NCBI GenBank assembly: GCA_963789225.1
Contig: CAWBKD010000025.1
Coordinates: 186,001-250,000 of the forward strand
From: Palsa-504 sp963789225
GTDB taxonomy: Bacteria; Actinomycetota; Actinomycetes; Streptosporangiales; Streptosporangiaceae
Length of the DNA: 64,000 nucleotides
Reading direction: 5' to 3'
Shown piece after piece: positions 24,697 through 33,930 of the stretch. Numbering within the stretch: position 1 is the first letter of the stretch; each line of letters starts with the position of its first letter. The position numbers and the translations under genes are program-made. A model generated the notes under the pieces. That model was not told the origin of the DNA, made no database searches, and worked only from the letters and a program-made list of their open reading frames with translations.

Positions 24697-25602
24697 ATGG
24701 GAGCACAGCTTCGCCTGGTCAGGCGGCGGATCGGCACCGTCAGGTCCATCGCCAAGATCACCCGCGCCCAGGAGCTGATCGCGTCGTCGCGGGTCGTAAG
24801 GGCCCAGCAGCAACAGCGGGCCGCCAGGCCGTACGCGCGGGAGCTGACCCGGGCGGTGGAGGCGGTGATCAGCCGCTCGACCAATATCACGCATCCGTTC
24901 ACCACCGAACCGGAGCACCCGACCCGGGCCGCGGTACTCATCCTGACCAGCGACCAGGGTTTCGCCGGTGCCTACAACTCCAACGTGCTGCGCGAGGCGT
25001 CCCGGCTTCGCCAGCTGCTGCATGAGCGGGGCGTCCAGCCGGTCCTGTACGTGGCCGGCCGCAAGGGCATCGCCTGGCACCGGTTCCGTGAACTCGAGCT
25101 TGCCGGGTCCTGGAGCGGCTTTTCCGCCATGCCGAGGTACCGGGACGCGAAGGCGATCACCGACGTCCTGCTCGAGGCGTTCAACGCCGAAGAGGGCGGC
25201 ATCGACGAGATCCACCTGGTCGGCACCGATTTCGTGTCCATGCTGACCCAGCGGCCCGCGGTGCGCAGGCTCCTGCCGCTGGAGGTCGAGGAGACCGACG
25301 AGCCGAGCCCCCACGGCCCGCTGCCGCAGTACGAGTTCGAGCCAGGGCCGGCCGAGGTGCTCGACGCCCTGATGCCGCAGTACGTGGCGAGCCGGATCTA
25401 CTTTGCGCTGCTGGAGGCGGCGGCGTCCGAGCTGGCCTCCCGGCGCCGGGCGATGAAGGCGGCCACCGACAACGCGAACGATCTGATCGAGACACTGACC
25501 CGTGAGGCGAACAACGCACGGCAGGCCGAGATCACCCAGGAAATCAGCGAGATCGTCGGCGGCGCCAACGCGCTGGCCGATGCGAGCGCGACGAGTGAGT
25601 GA
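24697..25602 (+). CDS. atpG: ATP synthase F1 subunit gamma
   Basis: The rotor shaft subunit, 301 residues. The N-terminal helix GAQLRLVRRRIGTVRSIAKITRAQELIA and the C-terminal helix ASRRRAMKAATDNANDLIETLTREANNARQ form the central coiled coil, and the globular domain has TSDQGFAGAYNSN. It starts three bases after atpA and ends seven bases before atpD. Confidence 0.97.
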   Translation: MGAQLRLVRRRIGTVRSIAKITRAQELIASSRVVRAQQQQRAARPYARELTRAVEAVISRSTNITHPFTTEPEHPTRAAVLILTSDQGFAGAYNSNVLREASRLRQLLHERGVQPVLYVAGRKGIAWHRFRELELAGSWSGFSAMPRYRDAKAITDVLLEAFNAEEGGIDEIHLVGTDFVSMLTQRPAVRRLLPLEVEETDEPSPHGPLPQYEFEPGPAEVLDALMPQYVASRIYFALLEAAASELASRRRAMKAATDNANDLIETLTREANNARQAEITQEISEIVGGANALADASATSE

Positions 25603-25609
25603 GGAACAC

Positions 25610-27076
25610 ATGACCGCGACCGTTGACAGTACCGACCAGGGGGGGCCAGCCGACAGCGGCGAGGCCGCCGCGGGCACCGGCCGTGTCGCCCGGGTCACCG
25701 GCCCCATCGTGGACGTCGAGTTCCCGGCCGAGCACATGCCGGAGATCTACTACGCGCTGCACGTGGACGTCGTGCTGGAGGAGGAGACCCGGACCCTGAC
25801 GCTGGAGGTCGAGCAGCACATCGGCGACAACATCGTGCGCGCGATCTCGATGCAGCCCACCGATGGCCTGATCCGCGGCGCTCAGGTGATCAACACCGGC
25901 GCGCCGATCGAGGTGCCGGTCGGCGACGTCACCAAGGGGCACGTGTTCAACGTCCTCGGCGAGTCGCTCGACGTGCCCACCTCGTCCCTGGAGATCACCG
26001 AGCGGTGGCCGATCCACCGCGACCCCCCGCCGCTGGACCAGCTCGAGCCGCGGACCCAGATGTTCACCACCGGCATCAAGGTCATCGACCTGCTGACCCC
26101 ATACGTGCTGGGCGGGAAGATCGGCCTGTTCGGCGGGGCCGGCGTGGGCAAGACCGTGCTCATCCAGGAGATGATCCGCCGGGTGGCCCAGAACTTCGGC
26201 GGCGTCTCGGTCTTCGCCGGGGTGGGCGAGCGCACCCGCGAGGGCAACGACCTGTTCCTTGAGATGACCGAGTCCGGTGTCATCGCGGACACCGCGCTGG
26301 TGTTCGGCCAGATGGACGAGCCGCCTGGCGTCCGGCTGCGGGTCGGGCTGTCCGCTCTGACCATGGCGGAGTACTTCCGCGATGTGCAGGGGCAGGACGT
26401 GCTGCTGTTCATCGACAACATCTTCCGCTTCACCCAGGCCGGCTCCGAGGTGTCGACCCTGCTGGGCCGGATGCCGTCGGCGGTCGGCTACCAGCCGACG
26501 CTGGCCGACGAGATGGGCCAGCTGCAGGAGCGCATCACCTCTACGCGCGGCCACTCGATCACCTCGATGCAGGCGATCTACGTACCGGCCGACGACATCA
26601 CCGACCCCGCGCCGCACACCGTGTTCGCGCACCTCGACGCGACCACGACGCTATCCAGGACCATTACCGAGAAGGGAATCTATCCCGCGGTGGACCCGCT
26701 AGACTCCACGTCGCGGATCCTGGACGCCCGGTACATCGGCCAGGAGCACTACGACGTGGCCCGCGAGGTGCAGCGGATCCTGCAGCGGTACAAGGAGCTC
26801 CAGGACATCATCGCCATCCTCGGTGTCGACGAACTCGGCGAGGAGGACAAGATCACCGTCCAGCGCGCGAGGCGGATCGAGCGCTTCCTGTCTCAGCCGA
26901 TGTTCGTGGCCGAGCAGTTCACCGGCCAGCCGGGCGTGTTCACGCCGCTGGAGGACACGATCTCCTCGTTCAAGGCGATCAGTGAGGGCGAGTACGACAA
27001 CCTGCCCGAGCAGGCGTTCTATATGGTCGGCGGGATCGAGGACGTGGAGAAGAAGGCCAGGGAGCTGGACCGGTGA
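25610..27076 (+). CDS. atpD: ATP synthase F1 subunit beta
   Basis: The 488-residue catalytic subunit. Walker A is GGAGVGKTVLIQ, the catalytic glutamate lies in GERTREGNDLFLEM, the Walker B region is VLLFIDNIFRFTQAGSEVS, and the DELSEED equivalent is DELGEED near residue 405. The frame is open earlier through atpG, but GAGGA five bases before ATG 25610 fixes the start. Its stop overlaps the GTG of atpC. Confidence 0.98.
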   Translation: MTATVDSTDQGGPADSGEAAAGTGRVARVTGPIVDVEFPAEHMPEIYYALHVDVVLEEETRTLTLEVEQHIGDNIVRAISMQPTDGLIRGAQVINTGAPIEVPVGDVTKGHVFNVLGESLDVPTSSLEITERWPIHRDPPPLDQLEPRTQMFTTGIKVIDLLTPYVLGGKIGLFGGAGVGKTVLIQEMIRRVAQNFGGVSVFAGVGERTREGNDLFLEMTESGVIADTALVFGQMDEPPGVRLRVGLSALTMAEYFRDVQGQDVLLFIDNIFRFTQAGSEVSTLLGRMPSAVGYQPTLADEMGQLQERITSTRGHSITSMQAIYVPADDITDPAPHTVFAHLDATTTLSRTITEKGIYPAVDPLDSTSRILDARYIGQEHYDVAREVQRILQRYKELQDIIAILGVDELGEEDKITVQRARRIERFLSQPMFVAEQFTGQPGVFTPLEDTISSFKAISEGEYDNLPEQAFYMVGGIEDVEKKARELDR

Positions 27077-27447
27077 CCCTGCACGCAGCGCTCGTTGTGC
27101 CCGACCGCGAGCTGTGGTCGGGCGAGGCCCGGATCGTGATCGCGAAGACCACCGAGGGTGATATCGGCGTGTTGGCCGGGCACTCGCCGGTGTTCGGCGC
27201 CCTGGCCGAGGGCAGCGTGGTCGAGATCCACACCGAGGACGACGCCGAGATCCGTGCCGCCGTCAGCGGCGGATTCTTGTCCGTGGCCGACGACCGGGTG
27301 TCCATCCTGGCGGCCCAGGCTCAGCTCGGCGGGGAGGTCGACCTCGAGGAGGCGCGGCGCGAGGTGACGGCCGAGGCCGCCGGCGGCGGCGACGAGACCG
27401 CAGAGGCCAAGTACGCGAAGGCGCGGCTGCGCGCCGCGGGCGGCTAG
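27073..27447 (+). CDS. atpC: ATP synthase F1 subunit epsilon
   Basis: Epsilon couples rotation and can restrain ATP hydrolysis. The 124-residue protein has the N-terminal beta sandwich (TLHAALVVPDRELWSGEARIVIAKTTEGDIGVLAGHSPVFGAL) and a short helical tail with EAKYAKARLRAA. The GTG start overlaps the atpD stop. It ends the core operon; the DUF2550 gene follows in ten bases. Confidence 0.96.
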   Translation: MTLHAALVVPDRELWSGEARIVIAKTTEGDIGVLAGHSPVFGALAEGSVVEIHTEDDAEIRAAVSGGFLSVADDRVSILAAQAQLGGEVDLEEARREVTAEAAGGGDETAEAKYAKARLRAAGG

Positions 27448-27456
27448 GCCGCAGGA

Positions 27457-27900
27457 GTGGGCGAAGCGCTGGCGCTCGATGCCGCCTGGCTCTTCGCCGC
27501 CTTCCTGATGATCCTGGTCTTGGCCGCGGTCGGTATCGCCGCCCGTAGGTACTTGCTGGAGCGCGGCGGCGGGACGGTCGAGTGCGGCCTGCGCCAGCCG
27601 GGCGGTTCCTGGCGTCTCGGCGTCGCGTCCTACCAGCGTGAGGAGCTCTGCTGGTTCGGCGTATTCGGGGTCTCGATGCGCCCCGAAGAGGTCTTCCCCC
27701 GCCGCGACCTGACCGTGCTGTCCCGCCGCACGCCCACCGACGCCGAGGTATCCATCCTGGGCCCGGGGATGATCGTGGTGGAGTGCATATTCGGCGAGGG
27801 CGGCCCGGTCGAGCTAGCCCTCAGCGAGTCGGCCCTCACCGGCCTCCTGGCCTGGCTCGAGGCCGCGCCCCCCGGCTCCCACCTAGACGTGGCCCTGTAG
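27457..27900 (+). CDS. DUF2550 single-pass membrane protein
   Basis: The 147-residue protein has one N-terminal membrane helix (LFAAFLMILVLAAVGIAARRYLL) and a soluble beta-rich domain with VECGLRQPGGSWRLGVASYQREELCWFGVFGVSMRPEEVFPR, the DUF2550 pattern conserved right after atpC in actinobacteria. Its function is not known. It begins nine bases after atpC, at a GTG, and is probably part of the atp transcript. Confidence 0.85.
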   Translation: MGEALALDAAWLFAAFLMILVLAAVGIAARRYLLERGGGTVECGLRQPGGSWRLGVASYQREELCWFGVFGVSMRPEEVFPRRDLTVLSRRTPTDAEVSILGPGMIVVECIFGEGGPVELALSESALTGLLAWLEAAPPGSHLDVAL

Positions 27901-28199
27901 CGCCGGGTTAGGAACCGCCGGTCCCGCGCCGCCTGATGATCGCCTCGGAGCCGTTCGGCACCTGTTCGGGAACGATGGCCGCGGGGGCCACCGCGGCCAC
28001 CGCGGCCACCGCGGCCGCGGCGTCCGCGGCCACGGCGTCCGCGGGTGCCGACTCGGCCAACTCGACCCGGTTCCTGCCTAGGACCTAGCCCAGACCTACC
28101 CCGAGGCGTTCGCCGAACAGCTGACCCTTTCGCTCGCGAATCAGGCCGCGATCGCTTCAGCGCCACCGCAGCCGTAAGCAGGCCAGCCGCGCTTGGGTC
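27901..28199. other. Gene-poor gap with possible gene remnant
   Basis: No intact gene fits between DUF2550 and the convergent adenosyltransferase. There is a run of 9-bp GCCACCGCG repeats at about 27987-28015. A short plus-strand frame (28082-28177) ending in TAA reads DLAQTYPEAFAEQLTLSLAN followed by QAAIASAPPQP, which looks like the end of a real protein, but it begins right after a stop. It may be the 3' end of a decayed gene. Confidence 0.3.
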
Positions 28200-28799
28200 T
28201 CACGAGCGGTCGCCGCCGGGCTTCCAGAGCACGTCACCGTGCCCCGCGTTGGCGACCCGCGCCAGGATGAACAGCAGGTCGGAGAGCCGGTTCAGGTAGC
28301 GGGCGGGCAGCGGGCTGACCGAGTCGCCGTACTCGCCCGCCGCGGCCCACGCGCTCCGCTCGGCCCGGCGGGCCACCGTCCGCGCCACGTGCAGCAGCGT
28401 CGACCCCCTGCTCCCGCCCGGCAGCAGGAAGCTGCGCAGCGTCGGCAGGTCCGCGTTGTACGCGTCGCACTCCTGCTCCAGCCGGGTGATGTAGGCCTCC
28501 TCGATCCGCAGCGGCGGGTACGGCGGGTTGTCGGTGACCGGGTTGGCCAGGTCGGCGCCGAGGTCGAACAGCTCGTTCTGTACCCGGGAGAGCAGGCCGG
28601 AGATATCCGCGGAGAGCTCGCCGAAGGTGATCGCCATGCCAATCGCGCAGTTGGCCTCGTCCACGTCTGCGTAGGCGGCCAGCCGCGAGTCGGTCTTGGC
28701 CGTCCGGCTGCCGTCGGCCAGCGCGGTCGTCCCGTCTTCGCCGGTGCGCGTGTAGATGCGGGACAGCACGACCGGGTTCTCGCTGCGCTCACGGGCCAT
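28200..28799 (-). CDS. Cob(I)yrinic acid a,c-diamide adenosyltransferase (PduO type)
   Basis: This enzyme attaches the adenosyl group to cob(I)alamin to make coenzyme B12. The 199-residue helical protein has the PduO signatures: RIYTRTGEDGTTALADGSRTAKTDSRLAAYADVDEAN at the N-terminus for ATP, and ARTVARRAERSAWA with YLNRLSDLLFILAR in the last helices. It is a homotrimer in the family. A related gene lies shortly after atpC in Streptomyces. TAGGGT six bases before the ATG suggests a leaderless message. Confidence 0.93.
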   Translation of the reverse strand: MARERSENPVVLSRIYTRTGEDGTTALADGSRTAKTDSRLAAYADVDEANCAIGMAITFGELSADISGLLSRVQNELFDLGADLANPVTDNPPYPPLRIEEAYITRLEQECDAYNADLPTLRSFLLPGGSRGSTLLHVARTVARRAERSAWAAAGEYGDSVSPLPARYLNRLSDLLFILARVANAGHGDVLWKPGGDRS

Positions 28800-29047
28800 G
28801 AACTCACCCTAGTTGAGCATCCGGTGCCACCGATCGGGGTTGGGTGCCCCTGCCCCCGCCGTTCGAGCCGCCGTTTGGGCCTTGGGTGCCCCAAGCTCCG
28901 TCTATCGGGCCTCGGGTGCCCCGACACCCAAACCGGTACCAACTGTCCACGCCACACCAGTCACCCGTGGCCACCTCACACCATGAGCCACAGGCGGGCG
29001 ACGGATCCCGTCCCCAGGCCCGGTCGCGGCGCGTTATTGTTCCCTTT

Positions 29048-30775
29048 GTGTCTGAGCCAGACCGCAGCGTGTATGACTACATCATCGTCGGTGCCGGAAG
29101 TGCGGGCTGCGTCCTCGCGGCGCGGCTGTCTGCCGATCCCAGCCTTAGCGTCCTGCTCCTGGAGGCAGGCCCGGCCGATGACGCCGACGAGATCCGCGCT
29201 CCGGCGGCGGTGAGCAGGCTCTTCCAGAGCGCCTACGACTGGAACTACACGACCGTCCCGCAGCACCGCGCGGGCGGGCGGTCGATCTACTGGCCGCGGG
29301 GCAAGGTCCTGGGCGGTTCATCCTCGATGAACGCCATGGTCTACATGCGCGGCAACCGCCACGACTTCCAGACCTGGCGGGACGAGTACGGCTGCACGGG
29401 CTGGGGGTACGAGGACCTCCTGCCCTACTTCAGGAGGGCCGAGGACAACTCGCGCGGCGCCTCCGCCTACCACGGCGTCGGCGGCCCGCTCAAGGTCAGC
29501 GACCCGCGGTACAAGTCCGCGGCGTGCCAGGCGTTCGTGGCGGCGGCGCAGGAGCAGGGCGCGGTGCCGAACCCCGACTTCAACGGCCCGCGCCAGGACG
29601 GCGTCGGCTGGTATCAGGTCACCCAGCGCGACGGGCGCCGCTGTAGCACCGCCGTCGCCTACCTGCACCCGGCCATGTCCAGGCCGAACCTCACCGTCCA
29701 CACCGAAGCCCTCGTCACCCGGGTCCTCCTGGAGGGCAGCCAGGCCGTCGGCGTGACCTATCTGCGCCGGGGGGAGACCGAGACCGCGCGCGCCAACGCG
29801 GAGGTCATCCTGTGCGGCGGCGCGGTCAACAGCCCGCAGTTGCTCATGCTGTCCGGCATCGGCCCTGGTGACCACCTGATCGAATCGGGGATCAGCGTGG
29901 AGGTGGATAGCCCGGGCGTCGGCGCGAACCTGTCCGACCATCCGGTGCTGCCGGTCATCTGGTCGACGCCGAGGCTGCGCGGCCTGTGGGAGAAGAGCGG
30001 CAACGCGGGCGCGCTGCGCTGGCAGGTGACCCACCGTGGCCCGCTGACCAGCAACGTGGCGGAGGCGGGCGGCTTCGCGCACTCCGAGCCGCGGCTGCCC
30101 GCGCCGGACCTGCAGCTCCACGTGCTGCCCGCGCCGTACCGCGACCAGGGTCTGGCCGACCCGGCCCAGCGCGCGATGACCGTGCTGGTCGGCCTGGTGG
30201 ACGTGCGGAGCCGCGGCCTGATCAGGCTGCGCAGCGCGGACCCCAGGCACCGGCCGTCCATCGACCCCGGCTACCTGTCCGACGGCGGCTCGGACGCCCG
30301 GGCGCTTTTGGCGGGCCTGAAGATGGCCAGGGAGTTCGTGACGGCCCGGCCGATGGCGGCCATCTGCAAGAGCGAGCTCGCCCCTGGCGCGCACCTGCGG
30401 TCCGACGCGGAGCTCATGGACTACGTGCGGGCCAGCGTGGTGACCCTCTACCACCCGGTCGGCACCTGCGCGATGGGCCGCGAGTCGAAGTGGAGCGTGG
30501 TCGACACCGAGTTGCGGGTCCGCGGCGTCACCGGGCTGCGCGTGGTCGACGCGTCGGTGATGCCGGCCGTGCCGCGGGGGAACACCAACGCCCCCACGAT
30601 CGCGATCGCCGAGCGCGCCGCCGACCTGATCGCCGGGCGCGCCCCGCTGGCTCCGGTCGACCCGGCCGACCCCGTCGACGCCATCGCGATCGCCGCCTCC
30701 GAAGCCATCGGCAAGACCCGCCGCCGGGCCAGGGGCGCCTCCGGTGGCGCCGGAGGCGCCGACCACGCCGCCTAG
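29048..30775 (+). CDS. GMC-family FAD-dependent oxidoreductase (choline-dehydrogenase-like)
   Basis: Residues 8-40 hold the FAD-binding YDYIIVGAGSAGCVLAARLS, followed by LLEAG; then GRSIYWPRGKVLGGSSSMNAMVYMRG and the GMC signature GAVNSPQLLMLSGIG. The catalytic His-Asn pair lies in LYHPVGTCAMG and VPRGNTNAPTIAIAERAADLI. At 575 residues it matches BetA-type alcohol dehydrogenases; the substrate is uncertain, since neither betB nor betT is nearby. The start is GTG 29048, seven bases after TATTGT; the longer open frame to 28844 is repetitive DNA with GGGTGCCCC copies. A 48-base hairpin follows the stop. Confidence 0.9.
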   Translation: MSEPDRSVYDYIIVGAGSAGCVLAARLSADPSLSVLLLEAGPADDADEIRAPAAVSRLFQSAYDWNYTTVPQHRAGGRSIYWPRGKVLGGSSSMNAMVYMRGNRHDFQTWRDEYGCTGWGYEDLLPYFRRAEDNSRGASAYHGVGGPLKVSDPRYKSAACQAFVAAAQEQGAVPNPDFNGPRQDGVGWYQVTQRDGRRCSTAVAYLHPAMSRPNLTVHTEALVTRVLLEGSQAVGVTYLRRGETETARANAEVILCGGAVNSPQLLMLSGIGPGDHLIESGISVEVDSPGVGANLSDHPVLPVIWSTPRLRGLWEKSGNAGALRWQVTHRGPLTSNVAEAGGFAHSEPRLPAPDLQLHVLPAPYRDQGLADPAQRAMTVLVGLVDVRSRGLIRLRSADPRHRPSIDPGYLSDGGSDARALLAGLKMAREFVTARPMAAICKSELAPGAHLRSDAELMDYVRASVVTLYHPVGTCAMGRESKWSVVDTELRVRGVTGLRVVDASVMPAVPRGNTNAPTIAIAERAADLIAGRAPLAPVDPADPVDAIAIAASEAIGKTRRRARGASGGAGGADHAA

Positions 30776-30792
30776 GGCCCGCTTGCCGACCC

Positions 30793-30840
30793 ATGGGTGC
30801 AGCGCCCTACGGAATCTTCTCCGTACGGTGCGGCACCCAT
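30793..30840 (+). terminator. Long hairpin after the GMC oxidoreductase
   Basis: ATGGGTGC (30793-30800) pairs with GCACCCAT (30833-30840), and inside it CGCCCTACGGA pairs with TCCGTACGGTG with one mismatch and one wobble. The structure lies 17 bases past the stop and has no U-run. It probably ends or stabilises the upstream transcript. Confidence 0.6.
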
Positions 30841-30900
30841 CGACTGGGCACCGAGGCCCAGGCGGGGTCAATGTGACTGATGAGGCAGGTCACGCTCACT

Positions 30901-31154
30901 GAGCCAGCCCGTCGCGCTCACTGAGCCCGCCCGTCGAACCCCGAGGCCGCCGAACCCCGAGCCAGCCCGCCGCGCTCACTGAGCCCGCCCGCCGAACCCC
31001 GAGGCCGCCGAACCCCGAGGCCGCCGAACCCCGAGCCAGCCCAACCCCGAGCCAGCCCAACCCCGAGCCAGCCCAACCCCGAGCCAGCCCAACCCCGAGC
31101 CAGCCCAACCCCGAGCCAGCCCAACCCCGAGCCAGCCCAACCCCGAGCCAGCCC
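30901..31154. repeat. Minisatellite: 58-bp and 16-bp tandem repeats
   Basis: Two copies of a 58-bp unit (30901-30958 and 30959-31016, four differences) run into eight exact copies of the 16-bp unit AACCCCGAGCCAGCCC at 31027-31154. The array fills the gap (30776-31170) between two convergent genes, where no coding sequence is supported. There are no spacers, so it is not a CRISPR array. Perfect copies point to ongoing slippage. Confidence 0.9.
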
Positions 31155-31170
31155 AACCCGCCGCCGGAAC

Positions 31171-32676
31171 CTAGCGAGGCCGACGTGCCCCCCGCGGCCG
31201 GTACAGCCGGCCGTGCAGCAGGGTGACCAGCGTGATGATCCGCCGCATGTCCTTGTCGGTCCGCCCGAACGAGGTCAGGTTGATCAGCGGGCGCATCCGC
31301 TGTCTGGTGATGGCCTTGGGCCGGGTGAACTCCCGCAGCCCGTCCGCGCCATGGATCCGACCGAACCCCGATTCCCCCACCCCCCCGAACGGCAGCGCAG
31401 GCACGATCGCGAACCCGATCACCGAGTTGATGGAGGTCATCCCGCTGCGCAGCGAGCGCGCAGCGCTGAGAGCCGCGGACTTGTCCTTCGCGAAGACCGC
31501 CGAGCCGAGCCCGTACTTGCTGGCGTTGGCGTACGAGACCGCCTCGGCCATGTTGACCACCGAGGTGACGGTCACCGTCGGCCCGAACGTCTCCTCCGTC
31601 ACGGCCTGGCTGTGCTCGGGCACATCCGTCAGGATGACCGGCCGCACAAACGGCGGGGACACCGCGTCCGTGCCCCCCACGACCGCGCGCCCGCCGCGGG
31701 CCAGCGCGTCGGTCAGGTGCTTGGCCACGATGTCCGATTGCGCGGGCATGGTCATCGGCCCGTACGACGCCTCGGCGTCGGAGCCCGGCCGCAGCCCAGA
31801 CACCCGCTGCGTCAGCCGCTCGAGGAACGAGTGGTACACGGCGTCGGCCACGTAGACCCGCTCGATCCCGACGCACGTCTGCCCGGCGTTCGACATCGCG
31901 CCCCAGGCGGCCGCGTCGGCGGCCGCGTCGAGATCGGCGTCCGCGCTGACCAGCAGGGCGTCCTTGCCGCCGCACTCGGCCAGGACCGGGGTCAGGGTGT
32001 CCGCCGCGGCCGCCATGACCTTGCGCGCGGTGCCCGCGGACCCGGTGAACGCGATCTTGTTGACCCCGCTGCGCGCCAGCGCCTCGCCGGTCGAGCCCGG
32101 CCCGGTCACGACCTGCAGCACCGGGACCGGTTCGCCGAACACCGCGAGCGCCTCGGAGAACGACCGGACCAGCCAGCTGCCGGTCGCCGGGGTCAGCTCC
32201 GAGGGCTTGAACACCACCGCGTTCCCGGCCGCCAGCGCGTAGGCGATCGAGCCCACCGGCGTGAACACCGGGTAGTTCCACGGCCCGATGACCCCGACCA
32301 CGCCCAGCGGCGGGTACTCGACCGAACAGGCCTGGTTGATCGCCGCCAGCCCGCTGCGCACCCGGCGCGGGCGGAGCACCCGGCGGGCGTGCCGGGCGGC
32401 CCAGTCGATGTGCAGGATGGCCAGGATGATCTCGAGCTTCGCGTCGTCCAGCGGCTTGCCGGTTTCCTCGTGCACCAGCTGGGCGAGCCGTCCCATGTAC
32501 CGGACGAGGTAGGACTTCCACGCGAGCAGGCGCAGCCGCCGCCCGTTCCAGCCGAGCGCGACCCACCACCCGGCCGCCTCGCGGGCCGCGGCCACCGCCG
32601 CGTCGACCTCACGGCGACCATGCTCGGGGAACGTCGCGAGCACTTCCCCGGTCGCCGGGTTGACTGTCTCAAGCAC
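31171..32676 (-). CDS. Aldehyde dehydrogenase, succinic-semialdehyde-dehydrogenase-like
   Basis: A 501-residue NAD(P)-dependent aldehyde dehydrogenase. The general base is in VLAECGGKDALLV, the catalytic cysteine in AMSNAGQTCVGIERVYV, and NPATGEVLATFPEH opens the protein. The pattern resembles mycobacterial GabD2-type succinate semialdehyde dehydrogenases, though substrate cannot be proved. The C-terminal tail (MRPLINLTSFGRTDKDMRRIITLVTLLHGR) extends past the usual end. GTG 32676 lies 46 bases from the divergent RibD-like gene; TACTGT is four bases before it. It converges on the GMC gene across the minisatellite. Confidence 0.9.
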   Translation of the reverse strand: MLETVNPATGEVLATFPEHGRREVDAAVAAAREAAGWWVALGWNGRRLRLLAWKSYLVRYMGRLAQLVHEETGKPLDDAKLEIILAILHIDWAARHARRVLRPRRVRSGLAAINQACSVEYPPLGVVGVIGPWNYPVFTPVGSIAYALAAGNAVVFKPSELTPATGSWLVRSFSEALAVFGEPVPVLQVVTGPGSTGEALARSGVNKIAFTGSAGTARKVMAAAADTLTPVLAECGGKDALLVSADADLDAAADAAAWGAMSNAGQTCVGIERVYVADAVYHSFLERLTQRVSGLRPGSDAEASYGPMTMPAQSDIVAKHLTDALARGGRAVVGGTDAVSPPFVRPVILTDVPEHSQAVTEETFGPTVTVTSVVNMAEAVSYANASKYGLGSAVFAKDKSAALSAARSLRSGMTSINSVIGFAIVPALPFGGVGESGFGRIHGADGLREFTRPKAITRQRMRPLINLTSFGRTDKDMRRIITLVTLLHGRLYRPRGARRPR

Positions 32677-32722
32677 GGTGACAGTAAATCACCGCCCGCC
32701 GGGCCGGGGCTACGCTTGGCGC

Positions 32723-33835
32723 GTGCTGCCACGCCCGTACGTGCTCCTGTCCTGCGCCACCTCGGCGGACGGTTACCTCGACGACGCCAGCCCGCGTCGG
32801 CTGATCCTGTCGGGACCCGCCGACCTGGACCGGGTCGACGGGGTGCGGGCGGGCTTCGACGCGATCCTGGTGGGTGCGGGCACCATCCGGGCCGACGACC
32901 CGCGGCTGCTGATCCGCGACCCGCGCCGCCGCGCCCGCCGCGCCGCCCGCGGCCTGCCCGAGGACCCCGCGCGGGTGACCCTGACGGCCACCGGCGACCT
33001 GGACCCGCGCGCCCGCTTCTTCACCCCCGGCGCGCCCCGCCTGGTCTACTGCGCCACCCCGGCCCTGGAGATCGCGCGGGCGCGCCTGTCGGACGCCGCC
33101 GTCCTCATTGACGCCGGTGACCCCCTTTCCCTTGAGTGCCTCCTTTCAGATTTGGCCGAACGGCGTGTGCTCCGCCTCATGGTCGAGGGCGGGGCCCGGG
33201 TCCTCGGCGAATTCCTGGCGCGCGACCTGGCCGACGAGCTCCACCTGGCCGTGGCGCCGTTCTTCGTCGCCGACCCGGCCGCTCCCCGGCTCGATATCCC
33301 CCCGAACCCCAGCGACCCCGACCATCCCATGACCCTGGCCGAGGTCCGCCGGCTCGACAACATGGTCCTATCCACGTACCTGCTCGGCCCTGGCGGCCCC
33401 GATCACCGCTTCTTGCGCTGGGCGGTCGAGCTGTCCCGGCTCTGCCCACCCTCGCCGTCGGCGTTCTCGGTCGGGGCGGTGATCGTGGCCGAGGACGGCC
33501 AGGTGCTGGCCACCGGGTTCTCCCGCGAGCAGGAGGAACATGACCACGCCGAGGAGGTGGCCCTGCGCAAGCTCGGCCAGGACTGGCGCCTGAAGCGGGC
33601 CACCATGTACAGCTCGCTGGTCCCCTGCGGTGCCCGCAAGTCGCGCCCGGTGACCTGCGTCCAGCACATCGTCGCGGCCGGTATCCCGCGGGTCGTCTAC
33701 GCCTGGCGGGAACCCGCGCTGTTCACCGGCGGGAAGGGCGCCGAGCAGCTCCAGGCCGCGGGCGTGACCGTCATCGAGGTTCCCGAGCTAGCCGCCCGCG
33801 CCCAGGCGGTGAACGCTCACCTGGTGGGGAGCTGA
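32723..33835 (+). CDS. RibD-like bifunctional protein with swapped domain order
   Basis: The N-terminal ~225 residues are a RibD_C/dihydrofolate-reductase-like pyrimidine reductase (YVLLSCATSADGYLDD, ILVGAGTIRADDPRLL, LMVEGGARVLGEFL). The C-terminal ~140 residues form a cytidine-deaminase-fold domain with zinc ligands in HAEEVALRKL and PCGARKSRPVTC. In canonical RibD the deaminase comes first, so here the order is reversed. It may act in riboflavin or a pterin-like natural product pathway; no rib genes are adjacent. The start is GTG 32723, six bases after TACGCT; the frame is open to 32660. 370 residues. Confidence 0.85.
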   Translation: MLPRPYVLLSCATSADGYLDDASPRRLILSGPADLDRVDGVRAGFDAILVGAGTIRADDPRLLIRDPRRRARRAARGLPEDPARVTLTATGDLDPRARFFTPGAPRLVYCATPALEIARARLSDAAVLIDAGDPLSLECLLSDLAERRVLRLMVEGGARVLGEFLARDLADELHLAVAPFFVADPAAPRLDIPPNPSDPDHPMTLAEVRRLDNMVLSTYLLGPGGPDHRFLRWAVELSRLCPPSPSAFSVGAVIVAEDGQVLATGFSREQEEHDHAEEVALRKLGQDWRLKRATMYSSLVPCGARKSRPVTCVQHIVAAGIPRVVYAWREPALFTGGKGAEQLQAAGVTVIEVPELAARAQAVNAHLVGS

Positions 33836-33930
33836 CCCGCGCGCAGCCGGCTCCCGGCCGTCCCGCGCGGCGTCCGGACCCCGTGCCCTGGCCAGCGCGG
33901 AACCACGGGACCCGGCCCGACGTCTAACCG

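Noticed and set aside
25502..25609. Upstream start for atpD inside atpG
   Set aside because: GAGGA before ATG 25610 and the beta-subunit N-terminus fit the later start; the earlier codons are an out-of-frame reading of atpG.
30901..31154. CRISPR array
   Set aside because: The units are directly tandem with no unique spacers, and no cas genes are present.
30896..32569. 557-codon minus-strand open frame including Gly/Trp repeats
   Set aside because: It is a shadow of the aldehyde dehydrogenase in another frame, extended by the 16-bp repeat array; its translation shows no fold, while the other frame shows all aldehyde dehydrogenase motifs.
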